DNA from: Candidatus Kryptoniota bacterium
GTDB taxonomy: Bacteria > Bacteroidota > Ignavibacteria > Kryptoniales > JAKASW01
DNA: 64,000 nt
NCBI GenBank assembly: GCA_024641705.1
Contig: JAHECO010000001.1
Span: 62,001-126,000, forward strand
Reading direction: 5' to 3'
A program made the position numbers and the translations under genes. Every line of letters begins with the position of its first letter. Positions within the stretch are counted from its first letter, which is position 1. Of the stretch, positions 53,472 through 62,520 are shown piece after piece. The notes below the pieces were generated by a model. The model ran no database searches, was not told the DNA's origin, and saw nothing but the letters and a program-made list of their open reading frames with translations.

Positions 53472-55652
53472 CTAGTTCGCCTTCAGAAACTCGAAACTCT
53501 CGCGGTAATTCTTCATGAGAGTTTCTTTTATCCACCGGTGTTTCCCATCCCTCAGGTGCGGATCTTCTTCGGCTAGCCTGAAGGCTGACTTCCTTGCCTG
53601 AGCGATGATGTCTCTGTCTTTAATCAGGTTCGCCAGCTTAAGAGGCGGCATCCCGCTCTGCTTCGTACCGAAGAACTCGCCCGGCCCGCGGAGCATCAGG
53701 TCGTACTCCGCGATCTTGAACCCATCGGAGGTCGAAGTGAACAGCTTCAGTCTCCGGTTCGCCACGGCCTCTTCGCTCGTGGCGACCTTCCATTCATCCA
53801 GATATTTGTCTTCCGTCATCAGTATGCAGTATGACTGGTGAATTCCACGTCCGATCCTTCCGCGAAGCTGGTGAAGCTGGCTCAGGCCGAAACGGTCGGC
53901 GTGTTCGATCAGCATCACGGTGGCGTTCGGTACGTCGATGCCAACTTCGATGACGGTCGTGGCAACGAGTATGTTGATGGCGTTCTTCTTGAATGCCGTC
54001 ATGACGTCGTTCTTCTCGGCTTCGGTCATTTGCCCGTGTATCAGCCCGACCTTCAGTCCGCGGAACACTTCATCCCTTAATCTGACGAAGCTCTGTGTCG
54101 CGGCCTTGAGATCGGATTTCTCCGTCTCGTTCACGAGCGGATAGACGATATAAACCTGCCTTCCGGCAAGCACCTGGTCGCGTATGAACTTGTAGACCTT
54201 GTCGCGGTTCGATTCTCCCCGCAGCGCCGTCTTTGTCTTCTTTCTCCCCGTCGGCATTTCGTCGATGATCGATATGTCAAGGTCTCCGTAGATCGTGAGC
54301 GAAAGAGTTCTCGGTATCGGGGTTGCGGTCATCACGAGCAAGTGGGGTTCGGCTGCGGCTGGTTCCGCCTTTTCCTGCAGTGCCATTCTTTGCATCACTC
54401 CGAACCGGTGCTGTTCATCGACCACGATCAGCCCGAGCCGCTTGAACTTGACTTTTTCCTGTATGATGGCGTGTGTCCCGACGACCACGGAAGTCCTCCC
54501 CTCTTCTATCGCCGAGTAGATCTGGTCCCTCAGATTTTTCTTCTGGCCGCCGACGAGAAGCGATGTCTCGACGCCGAGCTTGGCCAGATACTGGGAGATG
54601 GTCGAATAGTGTTGCGCCGCGAGTATTTCTGTCGGAGCCATGAACGCAGCCTGGTAACCGTTCTCGACGGCAGTCAGGATAGCTATCAGCGCCACGACAG
54701 TCTTCCCGCTGCCGACGTCTCCCTGGAGAAGCCTGTACATCGGGTGGCCCGCCTTCATGTCCGCGAATATCTCTCTGAGAACTTTCTTCTGAGATTCAGT
54801 CAGCTTGAAAGGCAGGATCCCCGCCGCAAGCTTCTCGACCAGCTGTCCCGTGCTCTTCATCGGGATTCCCGGCGAGTGATTGATGAGATTACGCCTGATG
54901 GCCAGGAGAAGCTGGAGGTAGAAGAGTTCTTCGAATTTGAACCGGTGCAGCGAATAGCCGAGTTGTTTTTCATCTTTGGGGAAGTGGATCCAGGAAATCG
55001 CCTCTCCGAGTGGCGGGAGGGAATTCGTCGAGACGATGTTTGGCGGAAAAGGGTCCGCCGGAAATTCGTAATAGTCGCCCGCGCCGAACAGGTTTCTCAG
55101 GATTCTTCGGAACCCGCGCGAATCGAGACCGACCCTCCTCAGAGCCTCCGTGGTCGGATAGACCGGGATTATCCCGCCGGTGTGCAGGAACTCTTCGTCC
55201 GATTCGTCTTCGAGGTGATCATAGTCGGGGTGGATCAGGCACGGCTGGTCCTGGTACGAAGTCACTTTTCCGGAGAAAGCGATGAACTCGCCTTCCTTGA
55301 AAGCGTTCGCGAAATACTGGACCGCATTGAACCAGACACAGCGCATAGTCCCCGTCTCGTCGGCCAACCGGATGAACATCATCGAGCGTCCGTGCCCCCT
55401 GCGGACGACCTGAACGGATCTTATCCTGCCGACGAAGGTCACCTCTTCGGGAATAAGTATGGCAGCTGAGGCGTCTTTGATTTTATATACGCGGCTGCGG
55501 TCGAGATATTTGCGGGGGAAATAATAGAGAAGATCCATCGCGGTCCTGACGCCGACTCCGGCGAGCGCGTCGCGGCGCCGCGGTCCCACACCTTTCACAT
55601 ACTGTACATCCGTCTCGGACAGGGGGCGTTTTCCTTCAGGAGGCGTCCCCAT
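53472..55652 (-). CDS. recG: ATP-dependent DNA helicase RecG
   Basis: 726 residues. N-terminal wedge/OB domain (about 20-220) binds branched DNA; helicase motif I LLQGDVGSGKTVVA near 310, motif II DEQH near 410, motif VI RGRIGRG near 615. It drives fork reversal and junction migration. GGAG precedes ATG. Its start overlaps the amidohydrolase by 17 bases. Confidence 0.96.
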   Translation of the reverse strand: MGTPPEGKRPLSETDVQYVKGVGPRRRDALAGVGVRTAMDLLYYFPRKYLDRSRVYKIKDASAAILIPEEVTFVGRIRSVQVVRRGHGRSMMFIRLADETGTMRCVWFNAVQYFANAFKEGEFIAFSGKVTSYQDQPCLIHPDYDHLEDESDEEFLHTGGIIPVYPTTEALRRVGLDSRGFRRILRNLFGAGDYYEFPADPFPPNIVSTNSLPPLGEAISWIHFPKDEKQLGYSLHRFKFEELFYLQLLLAIRRNLINHSPGIPMKSTGQLVEKLAAGILPFKLTESQKKVLREIFADMKAGHPMYRLLQGDVGSGKTVVALIAILTAVENGYQAAFMAPTEILAAQHYSTISQYLAKLGVETSLLVGGQKKNLRDQIYSAIEEGRTSVVVGTHAIIQEKVKFKRLGLIVVDEQHRFGVMQRMALQEKAEPAAAEPHLLVMTATPIPRTLSLTIYGDLDISIIDEMPTGRKKTKTALRGESNRDKVYKFIRDQVLAGRQVYIVYPLVNETEKSDLKAATQSFVRLRDEVFRGLKVGLIHGQMTEAEKNDVMTAFKKNAINILVATTVIEVGIDVPNATVMLIEHADRFGLSQLHQLRGRIGRGIHQSYCILMTEDKYLDEWKVATSEEAVANRRLKLFTSTSDGFKIAEYDLMLRGPGEFFGTKQSGMPPLKLANLIKDRDIIAQARKSAFRLAEEDPHLRDGKHRWIKETLMKNYRESFEFLKAN

Positions 55653-57276
55653 GCTTCTCCGTTCTGAATATTTCTCCGTCGGAGTAGACCACGTTCCCTC
55701 CGACCACCGTCATTAGAGCCTTGATGTTCCTTATTTCTCCAGGGGCTGCCTTCAACGGGTTTGCAGAAAGCACGACGATGTCCGCGAACTTCCCGGGATC
55801 GAGCGTTCCCTTCTCGCCTTCCGAAAACGACGCAAACGCGCTGCCGTAGGTATAGGCCCACAGCGCCTCTTCCGGTTCGACCTTCTGTTCGGGTATCCAG
55901 CCGCCGGGCCTTTTGCCGTCTGCGGTTGCCCGGGTCACCGCTGCGTATACGCTTTCGAGCGGGTTGAGCGGGGCAACGGGCCAGTCGGTGCCGAAGGCGA
56001 TTATGCCCCGGTCGCCAAGCAGCCGCCTGAACGCGAACGACGACCCGGCGCGCTCCGCCCCTATCTTGCTCTCTGCCCATCTTCCGTCGTCTATGCAGTG
56101 GTACGGCTGAACCGAAGCGATTACATAAAGCCTCTTCATCCGGACGAAGTCTTCTTCCTTCAGGTGCTGTGCATGCTCTATCCTGAACCGCCTGTCCCAG
56201 GCAGGATTTTGCCTCTGGATTCTCTCGAAGATATCGAGAACGCGGCTCACCGCCTTGTCGCCTATCGCGTGTACGGCAAGCTGTATGTGGTTTCGGTCCG
56301 CGTCGATCGCTAGGTTCTCCAGCTCGCCGCTCGAGAGAAGGTCGGAGGGAAGGCCGTAGTTCGAGCTGTTGTCCTCGTACGGCTCGAAGAACCATGCCGT
56401 GCCCGCACCGAGGGAGCCGTCTGCGAAAGCCTTGACAGCACCCAGCCGTATCCATTCGTTGCTTCCCGATCGGCTATCCGCCTGTATCCCGTGGTTTGCC
56501 AGGGTCCTGTATTTGTCGATAGGGAGGACCATGTTTATCCGCACCGTGAGCTGTCCCTTCTCCTTCAAGTCGATGTATGCTCTCATGTCGCGTTCCGGGC
56601 TCATGTCGCTGACGGTAGTGACACCGAGCCTGTTCGCGAGCTTCATCGCTTCTCTCGCGTCCCTCATGAGCTCGTCCATTTTCGGTTCGGGAATCAGCTT
56701 CACGATCATTTCCCGTGCGGCATCTTTAACTATCCCTGTCGGTTCACCGCGTTCGTCGCGGACTATCACGCCGCCCGGAGGGTCAGGGGTTTCTCCTGAG
56801 ATTCCTGCCATGCGGAGGGCGGCCGAGTTCACCAGTGCCATGTGCGTGTCAAGCCGGTCGAGGAACACCGGAAAGCGCTGCGTCGCGTCATCTATGAGAT
56901 TCTTCGTAGGCAGCCGCCTGCTGTTCCAGCTTTCATGATCCCAATTTCCGCCCATGAGCCACTTACGATCCGGATGCGATCTGGCTTTTGCGCGCACCGC
57001 CTCTGAGAAGTCGGCTTCGCTGCGCGCGCTCCGGAGGTCGAGCCTATTCAGAGAGGCACCACCGATTCTAAAATGGGTATGCGCGTCGACGAACCCTGGC
57101 ATCGCGAAACACCCTTTGAGGTCAACCGCGGGTATGCCAACATCCGCAGATAGCACGCCGCTGCCGACGGCGACTATCCGGCCGTCTTTGCAGGCAAGAT
57201 ACGATGCGGAGGGCTTGCGGGGACTGCCGGTCCAGAAATCTCCGTTCTTGAACAAGATATCAGGCTTCTGCTGCAT
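55636..57276 (-). CDS. YtcJ-like amidohydrolase (amidohydrolase family 3)
   Basis: 546 residues. Metal ligands: HxH in DAHTHF near 63, then later His residues in HAIGD, EHAQH and the Asp in FGTDWPV. The domain order (beta-sandwich, TIM barrel, beta-sandwich) and the NLFKNGDFWTG-like start fit the family, which hydrolyses N-acyl or cyclic amides. Substrate unknown. It is followed in the transcript by recG. Confidence 0.88.
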   Translation of the reverse strand: MQQKPDILFKNGDFWTGSPRKPSASYLACKDGRIVAVGSGVLSADVGIPAVDLKGCFAMPGFVDAHTHFRIGGASLNRLDLRSARSEADFSEAVRAKARSHPDRKWLMGGNWDHESWNSRRLPTKNLIDDATQRFPVFLDRLDTHMALVNSAALRMAGISGETPDPPGGVIVRDERGEPTGIVKDAAREMIVKLIPEPKMDELMRDAREAMKLANRLGVTTVSDMSPERDMRAYIDLKEKGQLTVRINMVLPIDKYRTLANHGIQADSRSGSNEWIRLGAVKAFADGSLGAGTAWFFEPYEDNSSNYGLPSDLLSSGELENLAIDADRNHIQLAVHAIGDKAVSRVLDIFERIQRQNPAWDRRFRIEHAQHLKEEDFVRMKRLYVIASVQPYHCIDDGRWAESKIGAERAGSSFAFRRLLGDRGIIAFGTDWPVAPLNPLESVYAAVTRATADGKRPGGWIPEQKVEPEEALWAYTYGSAFASFSEGEKGTLDPGKFADIVVLSANPLKAAPGEIRNIKALMTVVGGNVVYSDGEIFRTEKHGDAS

Positions 57277-57294
57277 CCCGGTCAGAGGTGTGGT

Positions 57295-58011
57295 TCACCT
57301 GATGAGTTGGGAAGCTTTCGAAGATGATGGGAGTGTCGGCATCAGCGCGGTCTCCACTTTTCTTACGATATCATTAAAGTGGCCGGCATTGTTCACGAAA
57401 TCCAGGTCATCCGACTCCACGACGAGAAGTTTCCCCATGTTGTATCTCCCGATCCATTCTTCGTAGCTCGCGTTGAGGAGCTCCAGGTATTCTCTGCTGA
57501 TACTCTGTTCGAAACTTCGCCCGCGCAGTCTTATCTGGCGGAGAAGGGTGTCGACGTTCGCGCGCAGGTATACGAGAAGGTTCGGCGGCCTGAGATAGTC
57601 CACCATTATCCCGAACAGCTGGCGGTAGTTCTCGTAATCGCGCTTGTCCATGTTTCCCATGTCGTGAAGATTTCGTGCGAATATCTCCACATCTTCGTAT
57701 ATAGACCTGTCCTGGATGACGGATTCGGACATTTCGAGTATCTTCTTGTGATTTATGAAACGGTTGGAGAGAAAATAAACCTGGAGATGGAAAGACCATC
57801 GCTTCATGTCGGCGTAGAAATCGCTGAGGTACGGATTATCGTCGACCGATTCATAGAAGGGAACCCAGCCGAAATGCCGGCTGAGGAGTTTTGTAAGCGA
57901 TGATTTCCCGCTACCGATGTTGCCGGCAATTGAGATGAATAGCTTGCCCGTGTCGCCCGATTTCGATCGGACGCTGTCGGATCCCTGATTGTTCCCGGAT
58001 TGACTCGTCAT
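57295..58011 (-). CDS. Deoxynucleoside kinase
   Basis: 238 residues. P-loop [10 protein letters not shown] near 28, ESVDDNPYL (catalytic Glu near 50), QDRSIYEDVEIF (DRS motif near 100), and an Arg-rich LID (RLRGRSFEQ near 180). It matches the dCK/dGK type that salvages deoxyadenosine, deoxyguanosine or deoxycytidine. It starts the minus run that includes the amidohydrolase and recG. Confidence 0.9.
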   Translation of the reverse strand: MTSQSGNNQGSDSVRSKSGDTGKLFISIAGNIGSGKSSLTKLLSRHFGWVPFYESVDDNPYLSDFYADMKRWSFHLQVYFLSNRFINHKKILEMSESVIQDRSIYEDVEIFARNLHDMGNMDKRDYENYRQLFGIMVDYLRPPNLLVYLRANVDTLLRQIRLRGRSFEQSISREYLELLNASYEEWIGRYNMGKLLVVESDDLDFVNNAGHFNDIVRKVETALMPTLPSSSKASQLIR

Positions 58012-58102
58012 TGCCGCCTCGGATTTTCTCCAATTTAGTTTCAGGGTGAGGAAATTGCAACGTGAACGGAAGCCGGGAATTCACCCGGTTTGAAAATAAA
58101 CT

Positions 58103-58118
58103 ACATAGGACACATAGG
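58103..58118. repeat. CACATAGG half-repeat
   Basis: ACATAGGACACATAGG, matching the arm of the 36415-36485 hairpin, in the 263-base gap between the deoxynucleoside kinase and rdgB. No inverse partner is close. The rest of the gap shows no gene. Confidence 0.5.
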
Positions 58119-58274
58119 ATTGATCACAATGATCTCCGTTTGCCTGGGAGTTTGATTTCGAATTAATTTTCCGTAAGAGGTGAAATTGAGACTCTGAAGA
58201 GAGACGGCTATATGACGCGTCCTGCAAATGAACCGTCGGCCGTGAGAAACGGAACAACCGACGACGCCGGTCTC

Positions 58275-58880
58275 TTATCCCGCCTTTTTCCTTCCCGCCA
58301 GCCGCTCGAGGATCTTCTTTGCCTGTTCAAGCGCAAGCCCACGATGGCTGAGACTGTTCTTCAATGCGGATTCCATCTCGGCATAAGTCTCCGTGTATCC
58401 GTCGGGCACGAAAACCGGATCATACCCGAAACCGTTCGTTCCGCGCGGAGATTCGATTATCTTTCCGGGGACTTCGCCCACGGCGATCTCGTCGACGCCG
58501 TCTCCGACTATCGAGATGACGCACCGAAACTTAGCCCTTCGTCTATCCGGAGGCACACCCTTCAGCTCGCCCACGAGTTTCTCGTTGTTCTGGCGGTATG
58601 TCGCGTGTTCACCCGAGTACCTTGCCGAGTAGACCCCGGGCCTGCCGCCCAGCGCCTCGACTTCCAGTCCTGTGTCGTCCGCAAGTGAGAGGAAGCGTGT
58701 CGCGTTGAAGACGGCAGAAGCCTTCTTTCTGGCATTCTCTTCAAGTGTCTCTCCGTCTTCAATGAGCTCTCCGACATCGGGAAAGGCATCCAGCGAGAGG
58801 AGTTCGATGTTGAGGTCTGCAAGGATATCTCTGATTTCTTCCACCTTATGGCGATTGTGGGTTGCCAGGACAATTTTCAT
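58275..58880 (-). CDS. rdgB: XTP/dITP diphosphatase
   Basis: 201 residues from ATG 58880; reading further upstream adds 72 unrelated residues antisense-like in content. MKIVLATHNRHKVEEI is the canonical start, with SLADDTGLEVEALGGRPGVYSARY and GFGYDPVF. It removes non-canonical purine nucleotides to protect DNA. ATGA overlap with the SemiSWEET gene. Confidence 0.96.
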   Translation of the reverse strand: MKIVLATHNRHKVEEIRDILADLNIELLSLDAFPDVGELIEDGETLEENARKKASAVFNATRFLSLADDTGLEVEALGGRPGVYSARYSGEHATYRQNNEKLVGELKGVPPDRRRAKFRCVISIVGDGVDEIAVGEVPGKIIESPRGTNGFGYDPVFVPDGYTETYAEMESALKNSLSHRGLALEQAKKILERLAGRKKAG

Positions 58881-59137
58881 TCTACACCCGCCGGTCCGGT
58901 TCTCTTGGGGAGTAACTTGTAGTATAGGTTTATCGCGCTTCCAACCGTCGTCAATAGGTTGAGAGTCACGAATATCGCGTCGCCGAGAGCGTAAATCGTC
59001 AGGGCAATGCTTCCGAGAAGGTAAAGAATGAGGAAAGAGAGTTTCATGTTCGCGCGCCCGGTTTTCAGCACTTCCAGCGTCTGTGGAATCCAGCACGCCA
59101 CGATCGCGAGCAGTCCGATTAATCCGATCAATTTCAT
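58877..59137 (-). CDS. SemiSWEET/PQ-loop membrane protein
   Basis: About 86 residues from ATG 59137 (GTG 59146 is possible). Three helices and the PQ motif in CWIPQTLEVLKTG near 20 match SemiSWEET half-transporters, which dimerise to carry sugars. The Asn in the third helix (NLYYKLL) fits the family. It is coupled to rdgB; no sugar gene is adjacent. Confidence 0.82.
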   Translation of the reverse strand: MKLIGLIGLLAIVACWIPQTLEVLKTGRANMKLSFLILYLLGSIALTIYALGDAIFVTLNLLTTVGSAINLYYKLLPKRTGPAGVE

Positions 59138-59232
59138 ATTATGCACTTTTCCTGGTCGTTGTGAAAAAAAAGAAAGGGTAAACCCGGCGTTCGCCGGGAT
59201 CTCCCGAATCTCGAGTCTTTGCCGGGAGCCGG

Positions 59233-60582
59233 CTATATCAGTAATTTCACCGCTTCGGAGATCTTCTGGACCTCCACTATTTCGATGTCGAGTTTCGATT
59301 TCGCCCCTTTGAAATTCGCATGCGGGACGATCGCCCGTTTGAAGCCGAGCTTGGCCGCCTCCTGGACCCGCCGTTCGATTTGGCTTACGCTCCTGACTTC
59401 GCCGGCGAGGCCTACCTCGCCTATGACGAGAGTTCCCGAATCGACTGGGACGTCTTTGTAGCTCGAGATAACCGACACCGCCGACGCCAGGTCGATCGCT
59501 GGCTCGTCGATCTTGACGCCACCGGCGATATTCAGGAAGACGTCGAACCCGCCCAGCTTTATGCCCATCCTCTTTTCCACGACGGCGAGAATGATGCTGA
59601 GCCTCCGGTAGTCCAGGCCCGTGGAAGTCCTTTGCGGGACCGAGTAGCCTGTCGGCGTGACGAGCGCCTGTACCTCGAGAAGTATCGGACGCGTTCCTTC
59701 CATAGCGGCGGTAACCGTCGAACCGCTCGCGCCGTAGCTCCGTTCCGACAGGAAAATTTCCGACGGGTTTTCAACCTCGACGAGACCAGTTTCCTGCATC
59801 TCGAAGATGCCGATTTCGTTTGTCGAACCGAACCGGTTCTTGTATGCTCGAAGTATCCTGAAAGCGTAGTGCCTTTCGCCTTCCAACTGCAGGACCGTGT
59901 CGACGATGTGTTCCAGCACTTTGGGGCCCGCGGCGATTCCGTCCTTTGTCACGTGGCCGACGATGAACACGGCAGTACCCGTCACCTTGGCGAGCTGCGC
60001 GAGCTTTGCGGAGCACTCGCGAACCTGGCTCACACTTCCGGGCGCGGACATTATGTCGGGATGATAGACGGTCTGTATGGAGTCGACGATGAGTACGGGC
60101 GGGTTGAATTCTGCGACAGCCTTCGTAACGGCTTCTAGATCTGTCTCTGCGAGCACGAAGAGACTCTCGAGATTCTTAATTCCCAGCCTCTGCGCGCGAA
60201 CCCGGACCTGTGCGCGCGACTCTTCACCGGTCACATAAAGGATCTTTCCCAATTTCTCGAAGCGCGCCAGCTGCATCATCAGAGTCGATTTGCCGACTCC
60301 TGGATCGCCCGCGATGAGTATGACGGATCCCGGCATTAACCCGCCGCCGAGCACCCGGTCGAATTCTTCGATTCCGGTAGAGAGCCTCTTGCCCTCAGTC
60401 ACCTCTACTTCGCTAAGAGGCACGATCTCGACTTTCCCCCTCGACTCACGTCTCTTCGGCGCCTCCTCGAGTAGCTCTTCGACGAAACTGTTCCACTCCC
60501 CGCATTCAGGGCAGCGCCCGGCCCAGCGCGGTGAAACATAGCCGCAGTTTTGACATGCGAAGCGGATTGTCTGCTTGGACAT
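59233..60582 (-). CDS. radA: DNA repair protein RadA (Sms)
   Basis: 449 residues. N-terminal zinc finger CQNCGY...CPECGEW (about 10-30), RecA-like core with Walker A GDPGVGKST near 92, the specific KNRFG motif near 245, and a C-terminal Lon-like domain (about 280-449). It extends heteroduplex during recombination. Confidence 0.96.
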   Translation of the reverse strand: MSKQTIRFACQNCGYVSPRWAGRCPECGEWNSFVEELLEEAPKRRESRGKVEIVPLSEVEVTEGKRLSTGIEEFDRVLGGGLMPGSVILIAGDPGVGKSTLMMQLARFEKLGKILYVTGEESRAQVRVRAQRLGIKNLESLFVLAETDLEAVTKAVAEFNPPVLIVDSIQTVYHPDIMSAPGSVSQVRECSAKLAQLAKVTGTAVFIVGHVTKDGIAAGPKVLEHIVDTVLQLEGERHYAFRILRAYKNRFGSTNEIGIFEMQETGLVEVENPSEIFLSERSYGASGSTVTAAMEGTRPILLEVQALVTPTGYSVPQRTSTGLDYRRLSIILAVVEKRMGIKLGGFDVFLNIAGGVKIDEPAIDLASAVSVISSYKDVPVDSGTLVIGEVGLAGEVRSVSQIERRVQEAAKLGFKRAIVPHANFKGAKSKLDIEIVEVQKISEAVKLLI

Positions 60583-60627
60583 CGTGAAGCAATTTAATAG
60601 AGGAGAGGGGAGAATGAAAAAGCCAAA

Positions 60628-60719
60628 CCTGTCCTGAATCGGGTTTAGGACCTGTCCTGAATCGAGTTCAGGGCCTGTCCTGAATCGGGTTCAGGAGCTG
60701 TCCTGACGACAGGTCAGGA
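60628..60719. repeat. Four tandem 23-bp palindromic units
   Basis: Units begin at 60628, 60651, 60674 and 60697. The consensus CCTGTCCTGAATCGGGTTCAGGA contains TCCTGAA-TCGGG-TTCAGGA. The fourth unit is diverged. They can form a row of small hairpins. Confidence 0.85.
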
Positions 60720-60720
60720 A

Positions 60721-60823
60721 GGCAAAAGTCAAAGGTCAAAACCATATGTCAAAAGTCAGAACCGGCGTTGACCTTTGAGCTTTGAGTTGTAGCTTTGACC
60801 TTTGAGATCTGACTTTTGAGTTT
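60721..60823. repeat. CAAAAGTCAAAG long inverted repeat
   Basis: Copies of CAAAAGTC and AAAGGTCAAA on the left (60723-60760) are matched by GACCTTTGAG and GACTTTTGAG on the right (60770-60822), giving a long imperfect hairpin. Same family as 14689-14735. It ends at the M24 stop codon. Confidence 0.7.
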
Positions 60824-62002
60824 TCAGCGAATCATCACAAGCTCGTCCTGCTCTCTTCCCGTCACGACGGCTTTGTTGGTGCTGTCGATATAGACGTTAA
60901 GCTCCGAACGAACTCCCATTTTGCCTTCGATGTATATCCCGGGCTCAAGCGAGAAGAGGCATCCGGGCGCGAGCAGGCGTGTGTCCTGGGTCTCGAAGTT
61001 GTCGATGTTCCCGCCGTTGCCGTGCACTTCTTCGCCGATGGAATGGCCGGTGCGGTGCGTGAAGTACTCGCCGTAACCTGCCTCTTTAACTACATTCCTG
61101 CAGACATCGTCGACTTCCCAGCCGGCGACCTGGCTCCTCATGCTGAGGCGACTGTTGAGGAATTTGAATCCAGCACGCCGCGCGTCACGGACCACATGGA
61201 AAGCCTTCACGTATTCGTCGGGCGGGTTGTCGCCGATGAACGCGCACCAGGTTATGTCGTAAAAGATGGCGTCCGGCTTGTCGAGTTTTGCCCAGAGGTC
61301 GATAAGGAGCTTGTCGCCCGGTTTGATCTTCCTCGAACCCTTCGCGGCCGGTGCGAAGTGGGGGTTTGCAGGATGGTCGTTTACCCCGACGATCGGGAGA
61401 TCATCGGTGACGAGGCCGTTCGATTTGAATCGCTTGCCGATGAACTGCTGTATCTCGAACTCGGTCTTGTACTTCTTTGTCTTCACGGACCTGCGCACTT
61501 CGTTGAACGCTTCATCCAGGATGGCGTCGACAAGCTTGCCCGCCTTGAAGTGTGACTTTACGGCCTTCTCGTCCAGCAGTGCCTCGAACTGGGACACGAG
61601 GTCCGCCGAGGAGACAATCTCGTGCCCGAAGCTCCGCACCAGGTCGATGGTGCCGCCGTCAACTATGGATATGTACGGAATAGCGTTCAGCGGAGAGAAC
61701 TGCATCGCAATCTTCCTGGGTGAGCCGAGGATATTCTTCAGGTTGGAATGCAGTTCGCGCCAGCTGGAGTACATCTGCTTCTTCCCCGGCAGGTGATCGA
61801 GCTTCGCCGGTTCAACCCTGTGTGCGAGTTTAGTTGGTTCGCCCTCCGCCGGTATGAAGTAGTACCATCGGCGCGTCGCGAGTCCTTTCTCGCTCATGCC
61901 GAGAATCTTGAGCCCCAGATGGTCACGGTTATGAAAGTCGAAGAAGAGCCAGCCGTCGGCCCCGAGTGATCTGATTGCAGTCTGAATTTTTTCAAGTTCC
62001 AT
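60824..62002 (-). CDS. M24-family metallopeptidase (Xaa-Pro dipeptidase-like)
   Basis: 392 residues. Creatinase-like N-domain (about 1-150) and pita-bread C-domain. Metal ligands: Asp in LLIDLWAK and in FYDITWC, His in HRTGHSIGEEVHG, Glu in SLEPGIY and Glu in RSELNVY. It probably cleaves Xaa-Pro dipeptides in the cytosol. A transcript with an intrinsic terminator lies about 180 bases upstream, so its expression may be attenuated. Confidence 0.88.
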   Translation of the reverse strand: MELEKIQTAIRSLGADGWLFFDFHNRDHLGLKILGMSEKGLATRRWYYFIPAEGEPTKLAHRVEPAKLDHLPGKKQMYSSWRELHSNLKNILGSPRKIAMQFSPLNAIPYISIVDGGTIDLVRSFGHEIVSSADLVSQFEALLDEKAVKSHFKAGKLVDAILDEAFNEVRRSVKTKKYKTEFEIQQFIGKRFKSNGLVTDDLPIVGVNDHPANPHFAPAAKGSRKIKPGDKLLIDLWAKLDKPDAIFYDITWCAFIGDNPPDEYVKAFHVVRDARRAGFKFLNSRLSMRSQVAGWEVDDVCRNVVKEAGYGEYFTHRTGHSIGEEVHGNGGNIDNFETQDTRLLAPGCLFSLEPGIYIEGKMGVRSELNVYIDSTNKAVVTGREQDELVMIR

Positions 62003-62520
62003 TGTTGCTCCGCGTTTTCCACAAATTAGGAAACAGCCGCTGTTGATTCAACGGAGATAGAACGCGGGTAGGACGGATCGAAGCGGTTCTTGCGGATCTT
62101 GGAACGGAAGAATCTTCATCCGTGTGAATTTTTCGGAATTCGTGTAATCCGGGTCCTAATCTTCTTTGGAGAGGTACATAAAAAAACCGACCCGCTGTGG
62201 GGTAGCCAGCAGGTCGGTACGGATAGTCCGAGGATTCTTGGGGTAGGGTGGGATCCTCGTCGAAACCCTGTTAAACTCGCTTTAATATATGTTTGAGTTT
62301 CTGTTAATGCAAGTAAAAAATTCGCCCGGAGATCGGAAATCGCTGCCTCACACTGGAAATTGTCAAAACCAACGCTATTCGGATTCTGAAATGGAGCGCA
62401 AGATGTCTGGTTGTGGAATATGGCCGAGTATTGGGCGGGGATAAGTTGCATTTATCAACCTGTCTGTGCAACATATCTATTCAGTCCTTATATTGACGTC
62501 AGAACTACATAGAGTCGAGC
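62003..62520. other. Divergent spacer, M24 peptidase / glycosyltransferase
   Basis: 518 bases without a gene. The left 180 bases, the M24 leader, show nothing special. 62180-62312 holds the candidate small RNA with its promoter. The right part has GTTGCA...TGCAAC (62445-62472) and a TATATT at about 62490 that may serve the glycosyltransferase. Confidence 0.45.
62180..62277 (-). ncRNA. Candidate small RNA or attenuated leader with twin C-rich loops
   Basis: A promoter-like pair on the minus strand, TTGCAT (62312-62307) and TATATT (62289-62284) spaced exactly 17, predicts a start near 62277. Hairpin 1: CGAGGAT/ATCCTCG (62259-62229) with a 17-base loop. Hairpin 2: ACCGACCTGCTG with CAGCGGGTCGGT (62218-62186, one G-U), followed by seven T. 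Both loops contain CUACCCCA. The total is about 98 bases. It may be a free RNA or a premature-termination leader of the M24 gene. Confidence 0.55.

Noticed and set aside
58881-59096. 72-codon N-terminal extension of rdgB
   Set aside because: RdgB proteins begin at MKIVLATHN; the extension lies wholly inside the SemiSWEET gene in another frame.
60628-60719. CRISPR-like array
   Set aside because: The 23-bp units are directly adjacent without spacers, and no cas genes are near.
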